Below are positions 24,325 through 31,900 of a DNA stretch of 49,879 bases, in pieces (positions within the stretch are counted from its first letter, which is position 1; every line of letters starts with the position of its first letter). The notes under the pieces are model-generated. The model saw only the letters and a list, made by a program, of their open reading frames with translations. It had not been told where the DNA came from and made no database searches. This DNA comes from Lentzea flava (GTDB lineage: Bacteria; Actinomycetota; Actinomycetes; Mycobacteriales; Pseudonocardiaceae): positions 1-49,879 of the forward strand of contig NZ_BMRE01000055.1 of the NCBI RefSeq assembly GCF_014648475.1. Direction: 5' to 3'. A program made the position numbers and the translations under genes.

Positions 24325-25419
24325 ATGGCAGAGGTGTCCTACGTCAAGGCGTCGCGCGTGTTCTCCGGCAACCCGCCGGTCCGCGCGGTCGACGAGCTGT
24401 CTCTCGAAGTCAGCGACGGCGAGTTCCTGGTGCTGGTCGGCCCGTCCGGTTCGGGCAAGTCGACCGCGCTGCGCATGCTCGCGGGCCTCGAGGACGTCGA
24501 CGAGGGTGCCATCCACATCGGTGGCAAGGACGTCACGAACGTGCCGCCGAAGGGCAGGGACATCGCCATGGTGTTCCAGTCGTACGCGCTCTACCCGCAC
24601 ATGACGGTCGCGGAGAACATGGGCTTCGCGCTCAAGCTCCGCGGCGTCAACAAGGCCGAGATCAAGGCGAAGGTCGACGAGGCCGCCAAGATGCTCGACC
24701 TGACCAAGTACCTGGACCGCAAGCCGAAGGCGCTGTCCGGTGGTCAGCGGCAGCGTGTCGCGATGGGTCGCGCCATCGTGCGCGAGCCGTCCGTGTTCCT
24801 CATGGACGAGCCGCTGTCCAACCTGGACGCGAAGCTGCGCGTCGAGACCCGTGCGAACATCGCGGCGCTGCAGCAGCGGCTCGGCACCACGACGATCTAC
24901 GTCACGCACGACCAGGTCGAGGCCATGACGATGGGGCACCGGGTCGCGGTGCTCAAGGACGGTCTGCTGCAGCAGTGCGACACGCCTCGCGCGCTGTACG
25001 ACCGCCCGGCCAACGCGTTCGTCGCGGGCTTCATCGGCTCGCCGGCCATGAACCTCAAGACCGTGCCGATCACGTCGGAGGGCGCGAAGCTCGACGGCAT
25101 CATCGTGCCGCTGAGCAGGGCCGCGCTCGACGCCGCCGGTGGTCTGGACGAGGTCACCTTCGGCATCCGGCCGGAGGCGCTCGGCATCGTGTCCTCCAAC
25201 GAGGAGGGCATGGAGATGACGGTCGAGCTGGTCGAGGAGCTCGGTGCCGACGCGCTCGTGCACGGTGCGGTGAAGATCGGTGACTCGTCGCAGCGCTTCG
25301 TGGTCCGCGTCGACGGCCGCACGCCGCCGACCCTGGGCCAGCACGTCAAGGTCGCGGTCCGCGACCACAGCGAGATCCACCTGTTCCACCCCGAATCGGG
25401 CGAGCGCCTGGAGGCGTGA
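24325..25419 (+). CDS. msiK: Multiple-sugar ABC importer ATPase (MsiK/UgpC/SugC type)
   Basis: The nucleotide-binding domain has Walker A GPSGSGKST, the LSGGQRQRVAMGRA signature, Walker B FLMDEP and the switch His in YVTHDQ. Residues 240-364 are the regulatory OB-fold domain of the MalK/UgpC class. Streptomyces MsiK powers several sugar importers that lack their own ATPase, which fits the permease operon at 20148-21961. The ATG at 24325 (MAEVSYV) is preceded by AAAGGTG; a GTG three codons earlier is less likely. Three palindromic operators lie upstream and a terminator follows. The gene symbol is by analogy. Confidence 0.93.
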   Translation: MAEVSYVKASRVFSGNPPVRAVDELSLEVSDGEFLVLVGPSGSGKSTALRMLAGLEDVDEGAIHIGGKDVTNVPPKGRDIAMVFQSYALYPHMTVAENMGFALKLRGVNKAEIKAKVDEAAKMLDLTKYLDRKPKALSGGQRQRVAMGRAIVREPSVFLMDEPLSNLDAKLRVETRANIAALQQRLGTTTIYVTHDQVEAMTMGHRVAVLKDGLLQQCDTPRALYDRPANAFVAGFIGSPAMNLKTVPITSEGAKLDGIIVPLSRAALDAAGGLDEVTFGIRPEALGIVSSNEEGMEMTVELVEELGADALVHGAVKIGDSSQRFVVRVDGRTPPTLGQHVKVAVRDHSEIHLFHPESGERLEA

Positions 25420-25429
25420 GTCACACGCG

Positions 25430-25459
25430 AAAGCCCCCGGCGTGACAGTCGGGGGCTTT
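25430..25459 (+). terminator. Rho-independent terminator after msiK-like gene
   Basis: Ten-bp arms AAAGCCCCCG and CGGGGGCTTT (25430-25439, 25450-25459) with a 10-nt loop are followed by a short T run. They sit 10 bp after the stop. Confidence 0.9.
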
Positions 25460-25480
25460 TTCGTGTCGTAAACTGAACTC

Positions 25481-25498
25481 GACAACGGTTTCCATTAC
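25481..25498 (+). promoter_or_regulatory. Possible Zur-type site upstream of znuA
   Basis: GACAACGGTTTCCATTAC contains an imperfect dyad around AACGGTT, 20 bp upstream of the znuA start. Position and the AAnnnnTT-like centre fit zinc-uptake operators, but the match to a consensus is weak. Confidence 0.3.
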
Positions 25499-25517
25499 CT
25501 GATCGAGGGATGGCGTG

Positions 25518-26459
25518 ATGACTCTCCGCAACGCTCTGGTCGGCACTCTCGCCGTCGTGAGCCTGGCCGCCTGCGGCACGACGAACACCCCGTCCTCGGA
25601 CAGCGGCAAGATCCAGGTCGTCGCGTCCACGAACGTGTGGGGCAGCGTGATCAAGGCCGTCGGTGGGGACGCCGTCGAGGTCAAGGCGTTGCTGGACGAC
25701 CCGAGCGCCGACCCTCACTCGTACGAGAGCAAGCCCGCGGACGCCGCGCTGGTCAAGGACGCCAAGCTGGTCGTGTTCAACGGCGGCGGCTACGACGACT
25801 TCTTCGCCAAGCTGATCACGAGCGACGCCACCAAGAAGATCGAGGCGTTCCCGCTGCGCGAGCACGACCACGCCGAGCCCACCAGCACGACGCCCACCAG
25901 CACGACGCCCACCAGCGCGGCCGCGGACGGCCACGACCACGAAGAGAACGAGCACGTCTGGTACGACCTGCACACCGTGCGCGCGGTGGCCGAGGCGGCC
26001 GCGAACGAGCTCGGTGCCATCGCGCCGGACAAGAAGACGACGTTCGAGAAGAACACCGCGGACTTCAGCGCGAAGCTCGAGGAGCTGGAGACGAAGGTCG
26101 ACGGCATCGGCAAGGGCAAGAAGGTCGCCGCCACCGAGCCGATCGCGCACTACCTGATCGACGAGACCGAGGCCGAGGACGTCACGCCCGAGGCGTTCAG
26201 CAAGGCGATCGAGGAGGAGTCGGACGTGCCGGCCGCCGCACTCGCGTCGATGAACCAGCTGGTCGACGGCAAGCAGATCAACGTGCTGGTGGAGAACACC
26301 CAGACCGAGAACCAGGTCACGAAGCAGGTCGTGGAGAAGGCCAAGGCGGCGGGTGTGCCGGTCGTCCAGGTCACCGAGACGCTGCCCGCGGGCGTGACCA
26401 GCTACCTTGACTGGATGAGCAAGCAGGTGGACGCGCTGTCGCAGGCGCTCAAGGCATGA
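25518..26459 (+). CDS. znuA: Zinc (or manganese) ABC transporter binding lipoprotein
   Basis: A lipoprotein signal (LAAC lipobox near residue 19) leads into a cluster-9 metal-binding fold with STNVWGS, DPHSYE (first His ligand) and a VENTQTENQ block. Between the lobes is a His/Asp/Glu-rich loop (HDH, GHDHEENEH) typical of zinc binders, interrupted by a Pro-Thr-Ser-Thr-Thr repeat encoded by a 15-bp tandem duplication at 25878-25916. The ATG at 25518 has GAGGGA seven bases upstream. It overlaps znuC by 4 bp. Confidence 0.92.
   Translation: MTLRNALVGTLAVVSLAACGTTNTPSSDSGKIQVVASTNVWGSVIKAVGGDAVEVKALLDDPSADPHSYESKPADAALVKDAKLVVFNGGGYDDFFAKLITSDATKKIEAFPLREHDHAEPTSTTPTSTTPTSAAADGHDHEENEHVWYDLHTVRAVAEAAANELGAIAPDKKTTFEKNTADFSAKLEELETKVDGIGKGKKVAATEPIAHYLIDETEAEDVTPEAFSKAIEEESDVPAAALASMNQLVDGKQINVLVENTQTENQVTKQVVEKAKAAGVPVVQVTETLPAGVTSYLDWMSKQVDALSQALKA
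25878..25916 (+). repeat. 15-bp in-gene tandem repeat in znuA
   Basis: The unit CCCACCAGCACGACG occurs twice and then in a 9-bp partial copy, encoding a Pro-Thr-Ser-Thr-Thr repeat inside the metal-binding loop. Being a multiple of three, copy changes would only alter linker length. Confidence 0.85.
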
Positions 26460-27247
26460 CCGCGATCTCGCTGCGCGGGGCCCGCCTGTCCTACGGGGAC
26501 AGGGTGTTGTGGGACGGGCTCGACCTCGACGTCGAGCCCGGTGAGTTCCTGGCGGTCCTCGGTCCGAACGGGTCCGGCAAGACCAGCCTGATGAGGGTGC
26601 TGCTCGGACTGCAGCCGCTGTCGTCGGGCACGGTCACGGTCGCCGGCGGCAACCAGGCCATCGGATACATCCCGCAGCAGCGAGCGCTCGACCAGTCCAT
26701 GACGTTGCGCGGCCGCGACCTGGTGGGTCTCGGCCTCGACGGCTATCGGTGGGGCCTCGGCCTGCGCCACCGCCGTGAGCGCAGGATCCGCGTCGACGCG
26801 GCCATCGCGTCCGTCGGCGCCACGCGGTACGCGGACGAGCCGATCGGCCTGCTGTCCGGCGGTGAGCAGCAACGGCTGCGCGTCGCCCAGGCGCTCGTCG
26901 GCGACCCGGCCGTGATGCTCTGCGACGAACCGCTGCTCTCGTTGGACCTCGCCAACCAGCGCGTGGTCTCCGAGCTGATCGACAAGCGACGGCGGGAGGC
27001 CAACACGGCCGTCCTGTTCGTCACGCACGAGCTGAACCCGGTGCTGCCGCTGGTGGATCGGGTCCTCTACCTCGTCGGCGGGCGCTTCCGGGTCGGCACG
27101 CCGGACGAGGTCATGAACTCCCGGACGCTGTCCGAGCTCTACCGCACGCCCGTCGAGGTCGTCCGGGTGCGCGACCAGATCCTGGTCGTCGGGGCCGGTG
27201 CCTGCGAGGAGCAGACCCACCACCTCGCGACGGAGGCAGCGTCGTGA
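26456..27247 (+). CDS. znuC: Zinc ABC transporter ATPase
   Basis: Walker A GPNGSGKTS, the signature LLSGGEQQRLRVAQ, Walker B VMLCDEP and the switch His in FVTHEL are present in 263 residues. IPQQRALD is typical of the metal-type (ZnuC/AztA) Q-loop region. It is coupled to znuA and znuB by 4-bp overlaps on both sides (ATGA, GTGA), so the three genes form one operon. Confidence 0.92.
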   Translation: MTAISLRGARLSYGDRVLWDGLDLDVEPGEFLAVLGPNGSGKTSLMRVLLGLQPLSSGTVTVAGGNQAIGYIPQQRALDQSMTLRGRDLVGLGLDGYRWGLGLRHRRERRIRVDAAIASVGATRYADEPIGLLSGGEQQRLRVAQALVGDPAVMLCDEPLLSLDLANQRVVSELIDKRRREANTAVLFVTHELNPVLPLVDRVLYLVGGRFRVGTPDEVMNSRTLSELYRTPVEVVRVRDQILVVGAGACEEQTHHLATEAAS

Positions 27248-28059
27248 CGATCTTCGACCTGCTGGAGCTCGACTTCGTGCAGACCGCGTTGATCGCGGCT
27301 GCCGTGCTCGGCCTCGTCGCCGGGGTGCTCGGCCCGTTCATCGTGACCCGCAAGATGGCGTTCGCCGTCCACGGCACGAGCGAGCTGGCGTTCACCGGTG
27401 GTGCGGCCGCACTGCTGCTCGGCATCGGCGTCGGCTACGGCGCGCTGGCGGGATCGATCATCGCCGCGGTGCTGCTCGGCGTGCTGTCGCGGCGGGAGAA
27501 CGACCGCGACTCGGTGATCGGCGCGATCCTCGCGTTCGGGCTCGGCATGGGCATCCTGATGCTCGCCCTCTACAAGGGACGGGCGGCGAACAAGTTCGGC
27601 CTGCTGACCGGGCAGATCGTCGGGGTCGACTCGACGGACCTCAGCCTGCTGGTGGTCTCGTCGGTGGCGGTGCTCGCCGTGCTGGCGTTCATCTACCGGC
27701 CGTTGTTCTTCGCCTCGGTCGACCCGGACGTGGCGATCTCGCGCGGAGTTCCGGTGCGGTCGCTGTCGATCGTGTTCGCCGTGCTGGTCGGTGTGGCGAC
27801 CGCTCTGAGCGTTCAGGTCGTCGGCGCGCTGCTGGTGCTGGCGTTGATGATCACGCCAGCCGCGGCCGCCATGCGGATCACCGCCTCGCCGTTGCGGGCG
27901 ACGGTTCTTTCCGTTGTTTTCGCCGAGGTCGCGGCCGTCGGCGGCATTCTTCTCTCGCTGCAACCCGGCCTTCCGGTTTCCGCTCTCGTCACGGCGGTGA
28001 GCTTCGTGATATACCTCGTATGCCGAGGTATCGGGGCCGTTCAGCGCCGTTCCACCTGA
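27244..28059 (+). CDS. znuB: Zinc ABC transporter permease (ABC-3 family)
   Basis: This 271-residue integral membrane protein has about seven to eight hydrophobic helices and the ABC-3 permease pattern, with GTSELAFTGGAAA near the N terminus and ALLVLALMITPAAAA in the second half. It forms the metal channel with ZnuA and ZnuC. The GTG start overlaps the znuC stop by 4 bp. Confidence 0.92.
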   Translation: MTIFDLLELDFVQTALIAAAVLGLVAGVLGPFIVTRKMAFAVHGTSELAFTGGAAALLLGIGVGYGALAGSIIAAVLLGVLSRRENDRDSVIGAILAFGLGMGILMLALYKGRAANKFGLLTGQIVGVDSTDLSLLVVSSVAVLAVLAFIYRPLFFASVDPDVAISRGVPVRSLSIVFAVLVGVATALSVQVVGALLVLALMITPAAAAMRITASPLRATVLSVVFAEVAAVGGILLSLQPGLPVSALVTAVSFVIYLVCRGIGAVQRRST

Positions 28060-28111
28060 TGGACTGGCGTAGCTGCCGAATTTTCCCTGCACAGCGCGCT
28101 GACCAGGTGGC

Positions 28112-28127
28112 GTAACACGCTCGAAAC
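28112..28127 (+). promoter_or_regulatory. GlnR-like nitrogen box
   Basis: GTAAC-ACGCTC-GAAAC exactly fits one unit of the actinobacterial GlnR consensus GTnAC-N6-GAAAC. It lies 35 bp upstream of the GntR start, in a position suited to promoter control of the locus below. GlnR itself is not in the window, and only one unit is clear. Confidence 0.55.
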
Positions 28128-28162
28128 AAACTGATCGTCGTTCGCCGTCCATGCTGTGGGCC

Positions 28163-28897
28163 ATGAGCAGCAGCCAGCGAACCGAGCGGCGGTTGCGCGC
28201 CGACCGGGCGCGCCAGGCCGCCGACGTGATCCGCCAGCAGGTGGTGCGCCGTGCGTTTCCCGACGGTGTGCTGCCGGACGAACGATTTCTCGCGGCCGAG
28301 TTCTCGGTGTCCCGCAACAGCATTCGTGAGGCGCTGGAACTCCTGCGCGAGGAAGGCCTCATCGACCGCGTGCCCGGGGTGGGCACGGTGGTCGTGGCGG
28401 ACAAGGTCGAGCACGGGCTGAACCAGCTGATGGGCCTCGCGGAAACCCTGCACGAACACGGGGAAGTCACCAACGACGTGCGGGCGGCGACCGTGATCCG
28501 GGCGCCTTCGTCCGTCGCCCAACGGCTCCAGCTGCCCGCAGACGCCCACGTCGTCTACGTCGAGCGGCTGCGGCGGCTGAACGGACTGCCGTTGTCGCTG
28601 GACCTCACCTATCTCGCGCTGGACGTCGGGGAACCGTTGCTCGACGAGGACCTCGTCAACCGCGACATCTTCTCGTTGATCGAGCAGACGTCCGGCCAGC
28701 GGCTGGGCACGGCCTCGATGGCGCTGGAAGCCGTGAACGCCGACCTGCACTCCGCGACCGTGCTGGAGGTGCCGCGCGGGGCGGCACTGATGGTGGTCGA
28801 ACGCCTCAGTCATTTCGCTTCAGGACGCCCGGTCGATCTGGAGTTCATTCGCATGCGCGGTGATCGGCTGACCATGCGCGCCGAAATCTGTCGCTAA
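28163..28897 (+). CDS. GntR-family regulator with UTRA domain
   Basis: Residues about 10-75 are a GntR winged helix (SRNSIREALELLREEGLI, then a PGVGTVV wing). Residues 85-240 resemble the UTRA ligand-binding domain of the HutC subfamily, with VVYVERLRRLNGLPLSLD and a C-terminal VDLEFIRMRGD block. It sits 39 bp upstream of and in line with the ferredoxin-ABC-flavoprotein operon and is its probable local regulator; the effector would be the imported compound or a product. I chose the ATG at 28163; an ATG at 28151 is in frame. Neither has a strong ribosome site. Confidence 0.88.
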   Translation: MSSSQRTERRLRADRARQAADVIRQQVVRRAFPDGVLPDERFLAAEFSVSRNSIREALELLREEGLIDRVPGVGTVVVADKVEHGLNQLMGLAETLHEHGEVTNDVRAATVIRAPSSVAQRLQLPADAHVVYVERLRRLNGLPLSLDLTYLALDVGEPLLDEDLVNRDIFSLIEQTSGQRLGTASMALEAVNADLHSATVLEVPRGAALMVVERLSHFASGRPVDLEFIRMRGDRLTMRAEICR

Positions 28898-28936
28898 AAC
28901 CCCATATTCCCCACCACATTCACCTGGAGTTGAGTC

Positions 28937-29164
28937 ATGGCTCTGGTCAACAACCGTGCCGACGTACCGGTGACGATCAACGAATCCAAGTGCATCGACG
29001 GCTGCCGGCTGTGCGTTGACATGTGCCCGCTCGACTCGTTGGCCATCAATCCGGACACCAACAAGGCCTACATGCACGTGGACGAGTGCTGGTATTGCGG
29101 GCCGTGCGCCGCTCGCTGCCCCACGGGTGCGGTGACCATCAACATGCCCTACCTCCTGCGGTGA
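28937..29164 (+). CDS. Small 2[4Fe-4S] ferredoxin, AprB-like electron carrier
   Basis: The 75-residue protein has two CxxxCxxCxxxCP-type clusters: CIDGCRLCVDMCP and CWYCGPCAARCP. The first has an unusual spacing, with three residues between Cys1 and Cys2. This arrangement resembles the ferredoxin core of AprB, the partner of adenylylsulfate reductase AprA, without AprB's C-terminal tail. The AprA-like flavoprotein encoded at 31897 is the likely partner. A ribosome site (GGAG) precedes the ATG. The GTG at 29161, overlapping its stop, could couple it to the next gene. Confidence 0.9.
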   Translation: MALVNNRADVPVTINESKCIDGCRLCVDMCPLDSLAINPDTNKAYMHVDECWYCGPCAARCPTGAVTINMPYLLR

Positions 29165-29175
29165 AAGGAAAACTG

Positions 29176-30483
29176 GTGAAGCGAGTTCTTCTGTCCACAG
29201 TTCTTCTGCTCGCCGCGTGCGGAACGGGCGAAGCGGCTTCCGGTGGCGAGGTCCCGGTCGTCATCGGCTACCAGTCCAAGACCATCAACACCGTCACCGC
29301 GGGCACGTTGTTGCGCGACAAGGGGTTCTTCGAGCAACGGCTCACCGAGCTCGGCAGGAAGACCGGCAAGACCTACAAGGTGACGTGGCAGGACTACGAC
29401 ACCGGTGCGCCGATCACCGCGCAGATGATCGCCGGGAAGATCGACATCGGGTCGATGGGCGACTTCCCGTTGCTCATCAACGGATCCCGCACGCAGAAGC
29501 AGGGTGATGATGGCACCCGGATGGTCGCGGTGACCGGCTACAACGCCCGCGGGGCGCTGAACATGGTCGTGGTGCCGCCCAGCTCACCCGCCAGGGCGCT
29601 GGCGGACCTGGCCGGGCAGAAGGTGTCCGCGAGCGTCGGGTCGGCCGGGCACGGGACGTTGGTGCGGGCATTGGGCGACACGAAGGTGACCGTGGAGAAC
29701 CAGCAGCCGTCGGTGGGTGCTTCTGCCCTGCAGTCGGGCAACGTCCAGGCGCTGGCGCAGTTCGTGGCGTGGCCGGGACTGCTGGTGCACCAGAAGCAGG
29801 CCAAGCTGCTCTACGACGGTGCCGCGCTGAACCTGCCGACGTTGCACGGGACCGTCGTGCGCAATCCCTTCGCACAACAGCAACCCGAGGTGCTGCGGGA
29901 GTTCCTGCGTGCGCAGCTCGACGCGACGAAGTTCCTGCACACCAGGCCACTCGAGGCCGCGGAAATCGTCGCCAAGGCGACCGGCCTGCCCGTCGAGGTC
30001 GTCTACCTCTACAACGGGCCGAACGGGATCGCGACGTTCGACCTGTCGCTGAAGCCGGTGCTGCGCAAGGCGTTGAAGGAGGACGTGCCGTTCCTCAAGT
30101 CCATCGGCAACATCGACGAGCTCGACGTCGACAAGTTCATCGACGACAAGCCGTTGAAAGACGTCGTGGAGCCGACAGAGGACCTGACGAACCCCGCTTC
30201 GCTCGGCGGTGACCCGAAGGTCGCGAGCGAGGTGTGGTTCGACGGCGAGCAGCCGCAGGCCGTTGCCTCGCCGACGGCATTGCTGAAGCTCGTGAACTCC
30301 AGCGGCAAGAAGCCGCGGGTCGGGTACGTGCCGGACGCCGAGACGGGCACGCGGTGGTTCGCGGAGCACGCGTTCTGGGTGCGGTCCGGTGCCGACCTGC
30401 TGCCGTTCACGACCGAGGCGGCCGCGGCGAAGCGCGGTCAGGTGCTGACGTTCCAGCAGGCGTTGTCCTTGGCGGGCAAGTGA
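29176..30483 (+). CDS. Nitrate/sulfonate-type ABC substrate-binding lipoprotein
   Basis: A short lipoprotein signal with lipobox Leu-Ala-Ala-Cys is followed by a type II solute-binding fold like SsuA/TauA/NrtA: GYQSKTINTV, the TAQMIAGKIDIGSMGDFPLL block and VSASVGSAGHGT. At 435 residues it is longer than SsuA by about 100, with an extra C-terminal region of unknown role ending in ALSLAGK. The GTG at 29176 has AAAGGA seven bases upstream; a GTG at 29161 overlapping the ferredoxin stop is the alternative. The ligand is unknown; sulfonates, nitrate or related anions are the family norm. Confidence 0.88.
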   Translation: MKRVLLSTVLLLAACGTGEAASGGEVPVVIGYQSKTINTVTAGTLLRDKGFFEQRLTELGRKTGKTYKVTWQDYDTGAPITAQMIAGKIDIGSMGDFPLLINGSRTQKQGDDGTRMVAVTGYNARGALNMVVVPPSSPARALADLAGQKVSASVGSAGHGTLVRALGDTKVTVENQQPSVGASALQSGNVQALAQFVAWPGLLVHQKQAKLLYDGAALNLPTLHGTVVRNPFAQQQPEVLREFLRAQLDATKFLHTRPLEAAEIVAKATGLPVEVVYLYNGPNGIATFDLSLKPVLRKALKEDVPFLKSIGNIDELDVDKFIDDKPLKDVVEPTEDLTNPASLGGDPKVASEVWFDGEQPQAVASPTALLKLVNSSGKKPRVGYVPDAETGTRWFAEHAFWVRSGADLLPFTTEAAAAKRGQVLTFQQALSLAGK

Positions 30484-31247
30484 TGCGCTGGGCGTTGAGG
30501 ATCGGCTCGCTGGCGGCCGTTCTGGTGCTGTGGCAGGTGCTGACCGCGTCCGACGCGCGGGCGTGGCTGCGGTTCGACCAGCTGCCGACCGTGGTGGAGG
30601 TGGCGGAACGGTTCGTGACGCAGATCGGCGGCGTCGAGTACTACCACGACCTGGGCAACAGCCTGGCGCGGATCATGACCGGGTTTCTGCTGGCCGCGGT
30701 CCTGGGCATCGCGCTGGGCGTGCTGATCGCGCGGGCCACGTGGCTGGGCGACCTGCTGGGGCCGCCGCTGGAGGTCGTGCGGCCGATTCCGGCGATCGCG
30801 CTGGTGCCGATCGCGATTCTGCTGTTCCCCACCGACGAGCAGGGCATCGTGTTCATCACCTTCATCGCGGCGTTCTTCCCGATCCTCGTGTCGACCAGGC
30901 ACGCGGTGCGCGCGTTGCCGACGATCTGGGAGGACGCGGTCCGCACGATGGGCGGGTCGCGGGTCCAGGTGCTGGTCCGCGTGGTGCTGCCCGGCACGTT
31001 GCCCGGCGTCTTCGGCGGCCTGTCGGTGGGGATGGGCGTGGCGTGGATCTGCGTGATCTCGGCCGAGATGATCTCCGGCCAGTTCGGCGTCGGGTACCGC
31101 ACCTGGCAGGCCTACACGGTCGTCGACTACCCCGGCGTGATCGTCGGCATGATCACCATCGGCCTGCTCGGCTACCTGACCTCCGCCGCTGTCGAGCTGC
31201 TGGGCCGCCGCGTGACGCGGTGGCTGCCGCGGGAGGCACTGCGATGA
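30483..31247 (+). CDS. Nitrate/sulfonate-type ABC permease
   Basis: The 254-residue protein has about six transmembrane helices and the SsuC/TauC pattern, including EVVRPIPAIALVPIAIL and an EDAVRTMGGS coupling loop. Its ATG overlaps the preceding stop by one base, and its stop overlaps the ATPase start by 4 bp. It forms the channel for the ligand of the lipoprotein encoded upstream. Confidence 0.93.
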   Translation: MRWALRIGSLAAVLVLWQVLTASDARAWLRFDQLPTVVEVAERFVTQIGGVEYYHDLGNSLARIMTGFLLAAVLGIALGVLIARATWLGDLLGPPLEVVRPIPAIALVPIAILLFPTDEQGIVFITFIAAFFPILVSTRHAVRALPTIWEDAVRTMGGSRVQVLVRVVLPGTLPGVFGGLSVGMGVAWICVISAEMISGQFGVGYRTWQAYTVVDYPGVIVGMITIGLLGYLTSAAVELLGRRVTRWLPREALR

Positions 31248-31900
31248 GCCTGAGCGTGCGTTCGCTGACCGTCGGCTACGGCAGGTCCGCGGTGTTGTCG
31301 GACTTCTCGTTGTCGGTGGCCGACGGTGAGTTCGTGGTGGTGGCAGGGCCTTCCGGGTGCGGCAAGTCGACCCTGTTGCGCGCGGTCGCCGGGCTGATCC
31401 CGTTCTCCGGCGCCATTTCCGTGGACGGGGTCGCGGTGCGCGGGCCGTCGCGGGACCGGGCGCTGGTGTTCCAGGAGGACGGGCTGCTGCCGTGGCGCAC
31501 CGCGTTGCGCAACGTCGAGCTTCCACTTGCCCTGCAAGGGGTTCCGCGCTCGCTTCGGCGTGCTCGGGCGGCGGAGTGGCTGGAGCGCGTCGGGCTGGCC
31601 GGCTTCGAGGACCACCTGCCGCGCGAGCTGTCGGGTGGCATGCGCCAACGCGTGCAGCTGGCCCGGACGTTGGCGCAGCAGCCGTCCGTGGTGCTGATGG
31701 ACGAGCCGTTCGGCGCACTGGACGCCCAGACGCGCTCGTCGATGCAGGAGCTGGTGACCGAGGTGCTGTCCGGCACCACAACCCTGTTCGTCACGCACGA
31801 CGTCGACGAGGCCGTGCTGCTGGGCGACCGCGTGGTCGTGCTCGGCGCGGGTGAGGTCGAACGCCGGCGCGACGCGATTCTCGCGGCGGTGAAGGCATGA
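31244..31900 (+). CDS. Nitrate/sulfonate-type ABC ATPase
   Basis: Walker A GPSGCGKST, the LSGGMRQRVQLARTL signature, Walker B VVLMDEP and the switch His in FVTHDV are intact in 218 residues. The VFQEDGLLPWRT Q-loop is characteristic of SsuB/TauB. The protein is somewhat shorter than usual at the C terminus. The start overlaps the permease stop and the stop overlaps the flavoprotein start, each by 4 bp. Confidence 0.93.
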   Translation: MSLSVRSLTVGYGRSAVLSDFSLSVADGEFVVVAGPSGCGKSTLLRAVAGLIPFSGAISVDGVAVRGPSRDRALVFQEDGLLPWRTALRNVELPLALQGVPRSLRRARAAEWLERVGLAGFEDHLPRELSGGMRQRVQLARTLAQQPSVVLMDEPFGALDAQTRSSMQELVTEVLSGTTTLFVTHDVDEAVLLGDRVVVLGAGEVERRRDAILAAVKA

